Shown piece after piece: positions 14,601-26,015 of a stretch of DNA of 64,000 nt. Positions within the stretch are counted from its first letter, which is position 1. Each line of letters begins with the position of its first letter. Under the pieces are notes generated by a model, which saw only the letters and a program-made list of their open reading frames with translations, did no database searches and was not told where the DNA came from. The stretch covers positions 2,604,001 to 2,668,000 of the forward strand of contig CADCXC010000038.1 of the NCBI GenBank assembly GCA_902806595.1, given 5' to 3'. The position numbers and the translations under genes are program-made. The DNA comes from Pyrenopolyporus hunteri (Eukaryota; Ascomycota; Sordariomycetes; Xylariales; Hypoxylaceae).

Positions 14601-16679
14601 TTTTAATTTATAAATTAATTAAAGATAATTTTAATAAATTTAATTATTATATTATAAAATTTAATAAATTTAAAATTTCGTAAAAAATTAATTAATTAAT
14701 AATATTTAAAAAATAAAATTTTTTAATACGATATTATTCGACGATTACGAAATAAATATAACGTCGAAACGAATTTACGATTTTTATAACGTTATTTAAA
14801 AGTATAAAGTTTTTATAAAAATAAATATAATATCGATATTATTTAAAGCAAAATTTATTAATTTTTTTAAATTAAATTATTTTATAATTTAATCGTCGAA
14901 TATTTAAAAATAAAACGATTTAAAGTTAAATTAATTTATCGAACTTTAAAATATAAATTAAAAAAATAAAAAATAATTCGATACGAATTAATTTTTTATA
15001 TTTTCGAACTCGTAAATTTTATACGATATTTATTTTATTTTACGAAATTTCGAAATGTCGAAATTTTAAATTAATTATAATATTTATAAGGGATAAAATT
15101 AACGTAAGTTTTTTTTATTCGAATTTAAATGGAAAATAATATAAAAAAACGAATAAATAATTCGAATAAACGATATAATATAACGATTTAATTAAAAAAA
15201 TTCTTTAACGAATATATGTAAATTTTAAATATTTTTAAATATATAAAATAAAACTCGTTATAAAAACGCGTTAAAAAAATCTTATAAATCTTTATATTAC
15301 GAAAAATAACATAAAATATATATCGTTTATATTATTTTTAAATTATACGATAACGTATCGAATTTAAATTATAAAATATAATAAAAAAAAAACATAATTT
15401 AAAGTTTCGAAACTTAATTATATATAATATATAAACGGTTATTATAAATTACGCTTTATTAAATTCGAAATTTACGTAATTATCGATATATATTTTCGGA
15501 AAATTTTATAATATAACGTTAATAAATTAAATTACTTTTTTATAAACGTATTATATTAATTTTTTTAAACGGTTATTAAATTAAAATTCCGATTATAATT
15601 TATTAAAACAAATTATAAAATAAAAACACTTTTTTTAATTTAAATATAATATTAATTTATAATATATATAAAACCATCGATTATTATCGTAAATTTTAAC
15701 GGTATAAAAATTTAACGAACGTAAAAAAATCGTTTTTTAAATTTACATAAATACGATATTAATAAAATTAATAATAAAATCGAATAATAATAATTATAAT
15801 TATTTTTAATTATTATTATATATTAAATTATAAATATTTACTATCGAAAAATTATTAAACGTTAATTAATAACATTAAAACTTTTTTTAAAAGTTAAAAA
15901 ATTTAAACGATTTTAATAAAAATAAAATTTTCGATTAAATAATAATATATTTTTTTTATAAAAATATAATACGGTAAAAAATCGCCGATTTTATTATAAA
16001 ATAAAATTAATATCGAATTAAATTTTAATTATAATATAAAAATGTTATAATTAATTATATTAATTCGATATAATTAAATATATTTAATCCTTCGAATTTT
16101 ATAATAAAAAATTATAAATAAAATTTAATATATAATTTTAAGTTATAACGGTTAATTTATACGTTAAAAAAATCGTTAATTTATTACGATTTCGATAATT
16201 TTTTTACATTAAAAATATAAATTATTTATAATAAATAATTAACGAAATATTTATTAAAAATACGAAATTTTACGTAATTATACGAAAAAAAATATATTTT
16301 ATTTAAAAATTATTTAAAAAATTATTAAAATATAAGTAAAAAATCGAAATTAATATTTAATAAAATATCTTATAATAGTATAAAATGATATTATAATTAT
16401 ATATAAAAAGTTAAAAAAAAAATAAAAATTATTAAATAAAACGTCGCGTTTTAAAAAAATTCGTATATAAATTAATTCGATATAAATGTTTATATTATTT
16501 AACGTTTTTTTATTTTTTTAATTAAATATTTATTATTAAATTTAAATTTAAATAATATTTTTTTATATTTATTATAAATATTTTTTTATTATTTATAATA
16601 TTTAAAATTCGATAATTTTAAATATAAATTATATAATTTTTATAATAAAATAATTTATAATTATTAATTTAAAAAATTA

Positions 16680-17000
16680 TCTTTTTATTAAAAAAATATT
16701 AAAATATAATAATTAAAAATATTATATTTAAAATAATATATATAATTTATAATTATATAATTTTATATTAAAAAATTTATTATAACGATAATAATAATAA
16801 ATATATTTTTATTAAATGTTTTATCGTTTTACGTAATAAAAACTTAAAATATATACTTTAAAAATATATATAAATAATAATTAATACGAAGTTAATTATT
16901 TTATAATTTTTATAAATAAAATAAATTAATTAATATATTTTTCGTAACTTTTTTATCGTATAATTATATAATATTTTTTTTCGATTTATTTATCGACGAT
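16680..17000 (+). repeat. large repeat R1, left arm
   Basis: This segment contains attaaaatataataatt, a cgataataataataaatat stretch at about 16787, and cgtaacttttttatcg at about 16945. The same landmarks occur in reverse complement at 17860-18270 and partly in direct orientation at 17110-17400. Ends are approximate. Confidence 0.6.
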
Positions 17001-17109
17001 TTTTTATCGTTTAATATAATTATAAATTTATAATATTATATTATAATAATAAATTATTATTATAATATTTAAATAAATATATAACTTTAATTTCGAATCG
17101 TTAAATATT

Positions 17110-17400
17110 ATATAAAAGTAAATATAATAAATAAATTTATAATTATTTTTTTATAAAATTATTTTCTTAGAAAAATATTAAAATATAATAATCGAAGGTA
17201 TTATATTTAATATAATATATATAATTATAAATTTATAACATTATATATAATAATAAATTATTATTATTATAATAATATAATTTCGTATTAACGTATTTAT
17301 CGTAACGATAATAATAATAAATATATTTTTATTATATATTTTACCGTTTTATATAATAAATAATTAAAATATAAGTTTTAAATAAAAATATATTTATAAT
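17110..17400 (+). repeat. large repeat R1, second direct copy
   Basis: It shares with 16680-16860 the stretches aaatattaaaatataataa and cgataataataataaatat, and extends further left than that copy (ataataaataaatttataa, also found inverted at 18240-18290). Confidence 0.6.
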
Positions 17401-17447
17401 TAATATAAAATTAATTTAAATGTTATATTATTTTTTTAATTAAAAGA

Positions 17448-17612
17448 TTTTAATACGGCGTATAATATTAAAGATTAAAAATTAAATTTTATTAATATTA
17501 TAAAGAAAAAAAAAAATTAAATCGCGGTTCGAAAAATCGCGATTTTATATTTAAATTTCGACGATATATTCGATCAAAATCTCGGTGTTAATTATTTAAT
17601 AAAGTTAAATTT
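17448..17612 (+). repeat. dispersed repeat family R2, copy 2
   Basis: This is the least mutated copy. It starts near taatacggcgtataatatta, passes an oligo-A run, and contains a perfect hairpin at about 17522-17541 (atcgcg, loop, cgcgat), then attatttaataaagttaaat. Copy 3 is in direct orientation; copies 1 and 4 are inverted. Confidence 0.65.
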
Positions 17613-17859
17613 ATTATATCGAATCGTAATAAACTTTTAATATAAATTTTATAAATGTCGATTATTTTATATATTAAATGTTAATATATAAATTATTAAA
17701 AAATACGGTAAATAAATATTAATTATATATATTAAATAATTTATTTTATTAAATATATAAAAAAAATATATTAAATTTAATAGTTAAAAAATTACTTTTA
17801 AATATAATTTATAATAATTTATTAAATAAATAAAAAGTTATTAATATATAATTATAAAA

Positions 17860-18270
17860 ATATTATATAATCGCGCGATAAAAAAGTTACGAAAAAATAT
17901 ATTAATTAATTTATATTTATGTAAAAGTTTTAAAATAATTAATTTTATATTAATCGATATTTATATATATTTTAAAAATATATATTTTAAATTTTCGTTA
18001 TATAAAACGACGAAACATTTAATAAAAATATATTTATTATTATTACCGTTATAATAAATTCGTAATACGAAATTATATAATTATATAATTTTAATAATAA
18101 TATATATATAATTAAAACTTTTTATTATAATAATGGATTATTATTATATATATAATATTATAAACTTATAATTATATATATTATTTTAAATATAATATTT
18201 TCGATTATTATATTTTAATATTTTTTTAAAAAAATAATTACGTAAAAAAATAGTTATAAATTTATTTATT
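17860..18270 (-). repeat. large repeat R1, inverted arm
   Basis: Reverse complement of the R1 landmarks: cgataaaaaagttacgaaaa at about 17876, attattattaccgttataa at about 18037, and the tattttaatatttttttaa segment at about 18210. With the left arm at 16680-17000 it forms an imperfect inverted repeat of about 300-400 bp arms and an 860-bp spacer. Confidence 0.6.
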
Positions 18271-18517
18271 ATATTTTTTTTTATTATATTTAATAAATTA
18301 AATTATTTAATAAATATATAATTAATATTTATTTATTATATTTTTTAATAAAATATTTTAATTATATATATTATTTATTATTATATTTATTTAAAAGTAA
18401 ATTTTTAATTATTAAATTTAATATAAATTTATAACGTTTTTTTATTTAATTATTTATTATATTTTTTAAATATATTAATTAAATAATTATTTTATATATT
18501 ATAATTAATAATATTAA

Positions 18518-18670
18518 ATTTTAATACGACGCGTAATATTAAAAATTAAAATATAATTTCGTTAATATTATAAAAAAAAAAAAAAAATTAAAACGTCGTT
18601 AAAAAACCTACGATTTTATATATATATTTCGACGATAAAATCGATAATTTAATAAAATTAAATTATCGCA
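18518..18670 (+). repeat. dispersed repeat family R2, copy 3
   Basis: It begins ttaatacgacgcgtaatatt and follows copy 2 closely (oligo-A run, aaacgtcgtt, then ttcgacgataaaatcg, then aataaaattaaatt). With copy 4 it forms a head-to-head inverted pair about 100 bp apart. Confidence 0.65.
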
Positions 18671-18764
18671 TTAAATAATAATAAATTTATTAATTATAAT
18701 TTTTATTATAATAAATAATAATTATTATATATTATAAAATTATAATTATTATTATAATTTAATA

Positions 18765-18905
18765 TAATAATTTAATTTTATTAAATAATTATAACTTTAA
18801 CGTCGATAAATTTATATAAAAATACGATTTAAAAAATCGTATTTTAATTTTTTTTTTTATTATTTATAATATTAATATAATTTAATTTTAATTAATAAAA
18901 TTATT
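18765..18905 (-). repeat. dispersed repeat family R2, copy 4
   Basis: Reverse complement of copies 2 and 3: taatttaattttattaaata, then aacgtcgataaatt, a cgatttaaaaaatcg hairpin and an oligo-T run. Ends are approximate. Confidence 0.65.
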
Positions 18906-19635
18906 TCGTATCGATTATAAAAAAATAAATAATATTTTATAATTTTTAAAATATTACGTAATTATAATTAAAAAGTAGGTTTAATATTTAAAAAATTTTT
19001 AAATTAACGATTTAACGAAAAAATTACTTATAATTCGACGTACGTTTTAATAGTTTTATATAATATTATAAACCTTAAATAATATAAATATAACATTTAT
19101 ATAAACATTATTTAATAAATAATATATTTTTTTAAATATGTAATTTTTTCGATAAATAAATAAATTATTTATTTAAAATTTTACATTTATATTTAACTTT
19201 TATAAAATAAAATGTTTTTTATATTTTAATTTTTAATTTATAACTTTCCGTTTTTATTTTTATAAATAAATATTTAAAAAACTTAAAAAGTTACTTTATA
19301 ATACTTTTAATAATTTTATTAATAATATTAACTTTAATAATTTATTTTTACGACGTTACGTAAAAATTAATAATTAACTTTTATTTTATTTTATTAAAAA
19401 AATAAATATTTAAATAATTTAAATAACTTAAATATTTAATAAAAAAACGTTAAAATAAATATTTTAATTATATTAATTTTTAAATTTTTCGTTAATTTTT
19501 TCGTTTTTAAAAATTATTAACGTTAAAAAAAAAATTTATATATAAAAAATTTATTTATAATATTATTTATCTATAAATTTTAATTATAATAATATTAATA
19601 ATATATAACGTTATAATTAATATAATTAATATTAT

Positions 19636-20179
19636 TTAGGATACTTAAATATTAAGTGTAGTTGGTGAAATAAGTGGGTGTAGCTGAGGCATTTATTTTA
19701 ACGCCCTTCTACCTAAGTACCCAAAACGTACTACTTAAAACCAATGTATTGTACTTAAGTACCTAGGTGGTGAAGATTAGGATCATCCCAAAAGACTCCT
19801 AGCCATCATATCAGCTTTTTGAGGACAGTAGTTTCTAAATTCCAGTATTGAGTTCTCGTCAACAAAATCTAAATTTCGATACACAGTGCACAATCAATCT
19901 TCAATTATCATGATTGAACTTATGTTTAAGCGCTAGGTAAGATGAAGGTCCTTATTGATGGGATGTGGATGGGTTGGTACCCGGTTACATTCTGCCACGC
20001 TCTCCGTTTAACTGCTGACAACGATTAATAAAGGGGATCGAAGTCACTTGCTCAATCCAGCATATAGAGAAGAGTTCAATTCATACACCCACACTTATAA
20101 TAACTCCAGAGACGCTAAAGGCGAGACCTTAAGGTAGGACATAGCTATGCCCTCGACCTAGCCTACAAGTATCATCGGC
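19636..20179. other. boundary between AT-rich block and gene region
   Basis: Composition changes within about 30 bp: up to about 19,635 the sequence is RIP-like, and from ggatacttaaatattaag onward G and C are ordinary and no longer confined to CpG. The rest of this stretch contains no gene that I can see and probably includes the 3' UTR of the dioxygenase on the minus strand. Confidence 0.8.
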
Positions 20180-21636
20180 CTAAAGCCCAAGCGCTTCACG
20201 CCGGGACTTGGAATTCGGGTCGAAGTACGGTTTCTCACCAATAGACACCACTCGGTTTCCCTGGCGCTTTCCGATATAATCACTAACGCGACGTCAACAC
20301 TCTATACAAGATATTATAGTCCTTTTGTGGATGGTGACTTACTTTGTAGCTGTGTGGAAGACCGAGCGGCTAGACACAGTCTGTTAGAAGATGAAGGATA
20401 CAGCTAAGTCAGACAACTCACTTGTCCCAAATCGCGAGATCATTCTTATTCCACCTGAACCGAACCTGGAGGTCGTGGTTCTCGACGATCAGCTGGAGGA
20501 CTAAAATATTGTTAGTAGTCTACTTCAGCCGCTGGAATGTAGCATTGCTGAGTGACATACAGTACGCTTTAAGTATCTCGCTCTCACGCTCGGTGACTCC
20601 ATTGATCCATCCAGCTTCGACCTGGCCAGCCGCGCCGAACAGGCTTTTCCACCCAGTCACGGGGTTCGTACGAATCAGGGGGCTAGGCTGTTAGTCGGCA
20701 TTCCCCCATCATTTGGGTTGAGGTGCTTACTGTTCCGCCTGGAAATCGAGGCCATTGTTCTCGGGGGAGCCCCGATTATCGTTGATAAGCTCCTCACCGA
20801 AGTCGTTCTGAACTTTCACGAAGCCCGGCTGATTATGGGTGGCGGTCAGGCTCTCCGCCAGCTTCTGAATAGGCGGAGATAGACGGTCGTAAGCTTCATA
20901 CCCCGATGCCCAGAGTGTATCGCCGCCGACATCCTCGGGGAGTTCGATGATCTTTAGAATAGCATAATCCGAAGGAATTTTCTCGAACGTGATGCTGTCG
21001 CTGCTATTAATGCCTGAAGCTACGCTCTAGCCAAGGTCACTCCGGGGTCTTACTCTGCGTGCCACCCATGGCTAGCAATCTTCTTGGAGTAGGCCGTAAA
21101 CCGGTCTTTGTAGAATTTGCGGTTCTGTTCCGAGGAGATGATAGACACTTCGTCATCGAGGCGGCCATTCTCGTCTATGGGGATACCCCTTTTACTGTTT
21201 GACAGGGCATGACGATGAAGCTTGGAACTTTCTGGCTTGCCGGTGAGTTGCCCAAGCCGGTCACCCAAAAGCTTCTGGTCGTCAATGTTAATATCCTGGT
21301 TGCGAAAGAATACTACTCCTCGCTCGGAAACTTCTAGTAGTTAGACCCTGAGATGGCTACTGATATGTGAACGTTATGCTTGCCTAGGATCGCCAAGTCA
21401 CGGATCTTGGTGTCGTCGTGTAAGATCTCGCTGAGTTGAAGACTGGGGAATTCTCGGCCGATGACTTTAGTGACATCAAACTGCTCGTATGAGTCCAGAC
21501 TTCCAGAGTACTTCAAGGGTCCATCGAGTCTAGAGCTAGTTGACGTCTTGACGGGCACAGCACCAACAGACTTCTTATTTATCTGTTGGGCTGGTACCTC
21601 GGGCCTTACATCAACATCCGCCGCAGGAGGAGCCAT
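20180..21636 (-). CDS. TauD/TfdA-type Fe(II)/2-oxoglutarate dioxygenase
   Basis: Member of the TauD/TfdA superfamily (fungal alpha-ketoglutarate-dependent sulfonate dioxygenase-like), which hydroxylates small acids using Fe(II), O2 and 2-oxoglutarate; the substrate cannot be told. Seven exons join in frame to 378 residues: 21636-21384, 21333-21054, 21003-20731, 20682-20561, 20500-20422, 20369-20343, 20282-20180. Visible signatures are RGVVFFRNQD (near residue 95), the iron motif H176-A-D178 (in GWHAD), GGDTLWASGYE, TNPVTGWKSLF, the second iron histidine in SVFHTAT (H341), and a 2-oxoglutarate arginine 10-14 residues later (R351 or R355). Introns are 48-60 bp; the first has a GC donor instead of GT. 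The HAD motif forms only across a splice junction. The nearest gene to the RIP block, yet not itself mutated. Confidence 0.88.
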
Positions 21637-21658
21637 TAGGTGCCTTGATAAATAATTA

Positions 21659-21931
21659 TCAATAATTTATAGGAATTGATAGAATACAAAATAATTTCCA
21701 GAAGGAGGTGTTTAACCACGAGTGCTCCCGATTCGATCTCCAAGACGTATCGAACTTCCACCTCAATTTATACACGGAATTTCCGATACCATACTCAACT
21801 CCCACGCCAAGAGCAGTAGTTGTCTTAATATCTAGCGGAATCACGTCAATATCCTCGCTATCTATGGCGAATCGACACAGCGCGATGGTGACATCTCCAA
21901 ATGAGATCAGATACCCCGCGGATAACGTCAA
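21659..21931 (-). other. unrecognised open frame, possibly a gene remnant
   Basis: An open frame of 90 codons directly upstream of the dioxygenase start. It reads like protein in the part around DIKTTTALGVGVEYGIGNSV, after which the neighbouring frame (IEVEVRYVLEIESGALVV) looks more natural, as if a 1-base shift or a splice lay there. I do not recognise a family. It overlaps the expected promoter of the dioxygenase, so it may be chance. Confidence 0.2.
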
Positions 21932-23095
21932 ATTTCGAGAACCCAGGCTACTACACTGTTGAATGGCTAGCCGTTCGATTTTAACGAATAGGATCCATGT
22001 AATACGCTTGCTTCGAACGCTAAGTATCCTACAGACTATAAATGTTCGTTGTAGAATTGCGTACTTGGCTAGGCAAACGGATTCAGTCCGGTTTTAAAGG
22101 GGCCTTACCTACGAGTAGACCAGGATACCTAGCCGAGAATCTTGCGCCCGCCCATTCTCAATACAAGTGATAGATTACACAGTTGCAATTGATAATACGA
22201 TGATATGAATAAGAATACGAAAAAGGGGGAGGGGGTTTAGTAGTATTAGTCTTCAGGAGAATAAGTAAGCTTGTTACCCCTATTCGGAACCCCACATAGA
22301 GTTAGAATACACTATAGACGTAATATTCCAATTATTGGCCTTTTTATTGTACTTCATGTCTCTTTAAGAGGCTGTTTTCCATCGATTAAGAATATAGCGC
22401 TTATGTAAAGAGGTGCATATCAAGTTGGAAACCTTAGTCGATGTTGCGTGGCCCATTTTGTCTATTCACATCAGATGGGCTCCTATGTTGGGGGAATATA
22501 AATGTACATATACCTAGTCGTAATTTTACTATCTGAAGAGTCAACTATAGGCTTACGGAATCAGATTCTATTGATATCCTAGAACTTATTGTAAGGGATA
22601 GCTTTTTCCTAGGTTACCAGTGCTTTACTTATAGCTACCAATGATCACTGCTAGTGTAAATGGTATTTTTAGAAAGGGGTGTACCCAGAGGGCTAGAAAG
22701 AGATCAGAAAGTTACTGCTAGATGTATTTCATCTACTATACTCTATATCAGGCCTTAAATATTATAGGAATCGATGCTACTCTAGGTATAGACTTTTGCG
22801 TCTGTCTGGTCACCCCCAATCGATTCTAATTGAAATCCGAGTTGACCTTCAAATTAGGGACGATGAATGGACGAAACGGAATGTTTGTCAAGATCGGGGC
22901 ATCCGATTTTTCTCATTGTAGAGTTATATCTATACTATCTCTTCAAACACAAAGCTTTAGATTACCCATAGTTTGGTCCACCTTCCAAATGGGTCTGCGT
23001 CATAACATGAAGCCTGTCTCAGCAAGTACCTAGTATAGCCGTGTCGTGGTCACTCGTCCTTGGACGACGAAGAGAGTACACGCAGTCACAGTTTA
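21932..23095. other. intergenic, no gene seen
   Basis: Moderately AT-rich DNA between the dioxygenase and the CVNH gene. An open frame at 22830-23033 (+) shows no protein-like pattern. I see nothing definite here. Confidence 0.6.
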
Positions 23096-23561
23096 CTAAA
23101 TAAACCTAAACTCCCCATTGTCGTTGCTGATGCGCTCCGCTAGGTTGATGTCGGCATCGAGATAGTCGCCGTTTAGATTCTGCAGCCGGGCTCGTAGGAC
23201 TGGTACGCTAGCCCCTCCTTCGATCGAGAAGGAGATGTTTTCAGCAGTCTCGGAGAAGTCTGTTGGGGAGGTAAGATACAAAGCCTTAGTACGTAACGTG
23301 TGTTTTTACTTACTGACTCCACCCCATTCAAAGTGACCTGGTAGGTATGCATTAGCATATGATAGCCGTTGGGCAGAGTATATAGGTAGATAGCAAGCCA
23401 GGATAAGGCTTTGAATGGTACTTACCGTCGTTGTTGCCAATGATCTGGTTCAAGTCGAGGGAGCTGTCTACCGCGTCTCCGCTTTCGTTGGTAAGACGGG
23501 CCCTAAGGATGTGGCCGTTTTCCACGTAGATGTCCTGGGCAGAGATGTGAAAGTCAGACAT
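23096..23561 (-). CDS. CVNH-domain protein (cyanovirin-N homologue lectin)
   Basis: A small fungal CVNH protein of 107 residues, the usual size of single-domain members. CVNH proteins are cytosolic or secreted mannose-binding lectins of unknown biological role in most fungi. Three exons: 23561-23426, 23337-23314 (only 24 bp), 23259-23096; introns of 88 and 54 bp. The spliced protein shows the two internal repeats of the fold: ISAQDIYVENGHILRARL then LNQIIGNNDG in the first half, and FSIEGGASVPVLRARL then LAERISNDNGEFRF in the second, with HFEWGG encoded by the tiny exon between them. I chose the start at MSDFHIS, where family members begin; an in-frame ATG at 23714 would add 51 residues with no family match. 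No signal peptide is seen. Confidence 0.9.
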
Positions 23562-24879
23562 TATGACGGCGTGTTCAAGAGGTCTCCTTATAAGTGTATT
23601 GTCGATGTAAATTTGGAAACAAGGGCTTCGAAGGACAGGCGGGGGATGTATGCTCGCTTTTATAGAGGCTAGAAGACGTACGATGTCGACATCGTAGGAC
23701 GAGGGGTCTGACATCCCATTCTAAACGCAACTACCCAATATTAGCGGTGGTGGTGGTAGTGGTTGTGGTTGTGGTGCGGAGGCGACCACGTATCATGGTA
23801 ATGTCACGGCGTTGGTCCCACAGGCAGCTTCCTTATGGCAGCATGTGAAGCATGGGGTTTCACGCCAATGCGCGTGGTCGTCTTCTTCGGCATACGGCAC
23901 GGTGGAGTTCGGCTACCGCGATGGCCGCACCTCGTTACCTATTCCTGGATGTCATACTTCTCATCATCGCTGCGTACATACATACATGTATCATGCTTAC
24001 CTGGGTAGCTACATACCTGCTTACTTACTACCTACCTATACTTTCTATTATACACGTAGTATCCTGAAGGTCCTGATCCGACGCCAAGAGATTGGCGCAT
24101 GAATGGATCTTTAGCAACACCCAGGACCCCTCAATGTTCGAACCAATACTTCGTACTATTTGTGGCACTCCGGCCTTGAGGGTCTCAGGGTAGGTGGGGC
24201 TTTTCTCTGCTCCATGTCGAACACTACGACCTCGTGGCCGGAAGAGTATCTATGGCGCGATCTGTGCCGGGTAACTTGAAGTATGGATTCCTTGGTAAGG
24301 TAAGTAGGTAGATACCTTTATCTTTACCTAAAACTATGCGTAAGTACCCGGCTCTCTACCTACCTAGATATAAAAGTCCCTACTTTAGGTTGATTTTACT
24401 AGGAAAAACAACACGAAGAACGCGGTCTTCCTCCCGTGGTAAGCGGCCGGCCGTATCGCAGCCCCATTCAAGTCAGAGCACGCATTAGCCGCTGCTAGGA
24501 TTATCCATTTTTTCCCTCCCATCGGCCTTCCAGACTGCGCTTTTTCGTGGGTGTGATCTGCTCTACTCCACTATGATCTACTCTACCACAGGGTATGTTG
24601 ATTCTGACCCCCGCGCGCTGCGGGTTAACCATCTACGATTCGCGAACTTAATATGCCAGCTGAACCAGTCAAAACGACCATTTAAGGCGGTGGAAGAAGC
24701 TTCTACTAGCCGTCCTCGGTTATTATACGGTGAGAGAAAGTCTGCATCCTATTCGGGCTTCTTAGCACCAGGGTGGATTTCGAACGTCTTCTCTAAACGA
24801 GACAGCTCATCTTACGGGTCCCGTGTGACGTAAAAACCGCTCTTTCTAGTTCCTATAATACTCAATATGTCTATCGGGC
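23562..24879. other. intergenic, CVNH promoter side
   Basis: Contains a GT-rich stretch (ggtggtggtggtagtggttg, about 23745-23775) and short catacatacat and cctacctac runs near 23970-24030. Frames at 23812-24102 and 24573-24833 are not protein-like. No gene supported. Confidence 0.6.
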
Positions 24880-26015
24880 CTATTTCAAAAAGTTAATGGT
24901 CTCTAACTGTCTTGGGTCACCCACGCTCAGACTTATATCTTTCAACTCCTCAAGATCCTTTTTGATATCTTCGAGGTCCTTCATTATCATACCCCAGACA
25001 TCAGATCCTAACGGGACCCGAATTGGGATTCTCTTCCCACGGCTTATGACATGGTATATGGCCGCAGCTATATCACTTGATTCTGACCATCTACTGCGAC
25101 CCTGCTCGCTTAGCTGGTAGGATAGGATAACGTTCGTGGGATAAGAAGGGTCAGCGTAGGCTGGATGTCTCTTAGCCATATGCCTTAGCGAAGAAGTTGC
25201 GTAGTTAGTTTTCACGCCCCCGGGCTCGATATTGCATAGATGAACTAGAAAGCCATGTAAATTAGCGAATGTTTACCCTAGGTGACCTCACAATCGGCTC
25301 AAACACCCTACGTCAAGATGAGAGTGCTGTCATACTACTATGCCTTCTGATGTGCTATGACACAAGGGGGTGTCGCGGTAAACGGACTTACTATTCCAGG
25401 CGGAGGGCAGCTCCTTAGCTACGGCCTCCGTCCACCCTTCCATGGCGAATTTGCTGGCGTGGTAGAATGAGCCACCGGGAAACCCCGACCAGCCCCCTAA
25501 AGAACTTATGTTTACGATTACACCGCCTTGCTGGCCGCTTTTGGGATTATCTTCCCTTAGGATTCCTAATGCTCGCTTGGTCACGTTCACCATACCCCAG
25601 AAGTTCGTGTCCATAAGAGCCCGAGACTCCTCGTCCCCAGCGCCTTCGGTGTCACCGGCAAGTGTGTAGCCGGCATTATTGACGACGACGTCGATACGAC
25701 CGAATTTTTCCAGTGTGGCCTGGATGGCAGCCTCAATACCGGGAATAGAGGTGACGTCTAGCTCTAGCTCAAGAACACGATCGCTAGTCGGAATGGCCGA
25801 CAAAGAAGATAGTTTTCGCGCAGTTGCCACAACACGGTTTGAAGACTGCGCGATATGCTGAGACAAAGCTTGGCCAATCCCCGAGGAACAACCAGTAACT
25901 ACACATGAAGTTAGACATTGTATGAGTGAGGAGCATCTGGGGAGATGATGGACTACTGACTGAACCAGACAGCGTCCGATGGTAGATAGTATGGCTTAGT
26001 GTTTGGGGGCTCCAT
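24880..26015 (-). CDS. short-chain dehydrogenase/reductase
   Basis: Classical SDR that uses NAD(P)(H) to oxidise or reduce an alcohol or ketone; substrate unknown. Three exons join in frame to 308 residues: 26015-25961, 25898-25392, 25244-24880, with introns of 62 and 147 bp. Motifs in order: cofactor-binding TGCSSGIG (residues 20-27), NNAG (92-95), catalytic Ser near 151, and Y164-HAS-K168. After the second intron IEPGGVKTNY follows, the usual EPGxxxT segment after the active site. The start ATG gives MEPPNTKPYYL before VWFITG, the standard first strand. It shares the minus strand with its neighbours but has about 0.9 kb on its 5' side, so co-regulation is only a guess. Confidence 0.9.

Larger units (their letters stand above)
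1..19635. repeat. RIP-mutated AT-rich repeat block
   Basis: This block is almost entirely A and T and has no credible gene; the few open frames of 60-70 codons are chance runs made of F, I, Y, L, K and N. The surviving C and G bases are almost all in CpG: in the first 360 bases I count 11 C, 9 of them in CpG. This is what repeat-induced point mutation (C to T in duplicated DNA during the fungal sexual cycle) would leave, except that CpG was spared. Recognisable contents are listed separately: a Copia element, tandem repeats and dispersed or inverted repeats. The rest (1-560, 7,910-8,770, 9,070-11,420, 11,680-16,670) is degenerate AT-rich DNA in which I see nothing further. Such blocks are typically heterochromatin; whether it is centromeric, subtelomeric or interstitial cannot be told. 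Confidence 0.93.

Noticed and set aside
20422..20694. Plus-strand frame of 90 codons
   Set aside because: It is the antisense of two exons of the dioxygenase gene.
23562..23714. Longer CVNH protein from an upstream ATG
   Set aside because: The 51 extra residues match nothing in the family, and CVNH proteins normally begin at the MS-FHIS position.
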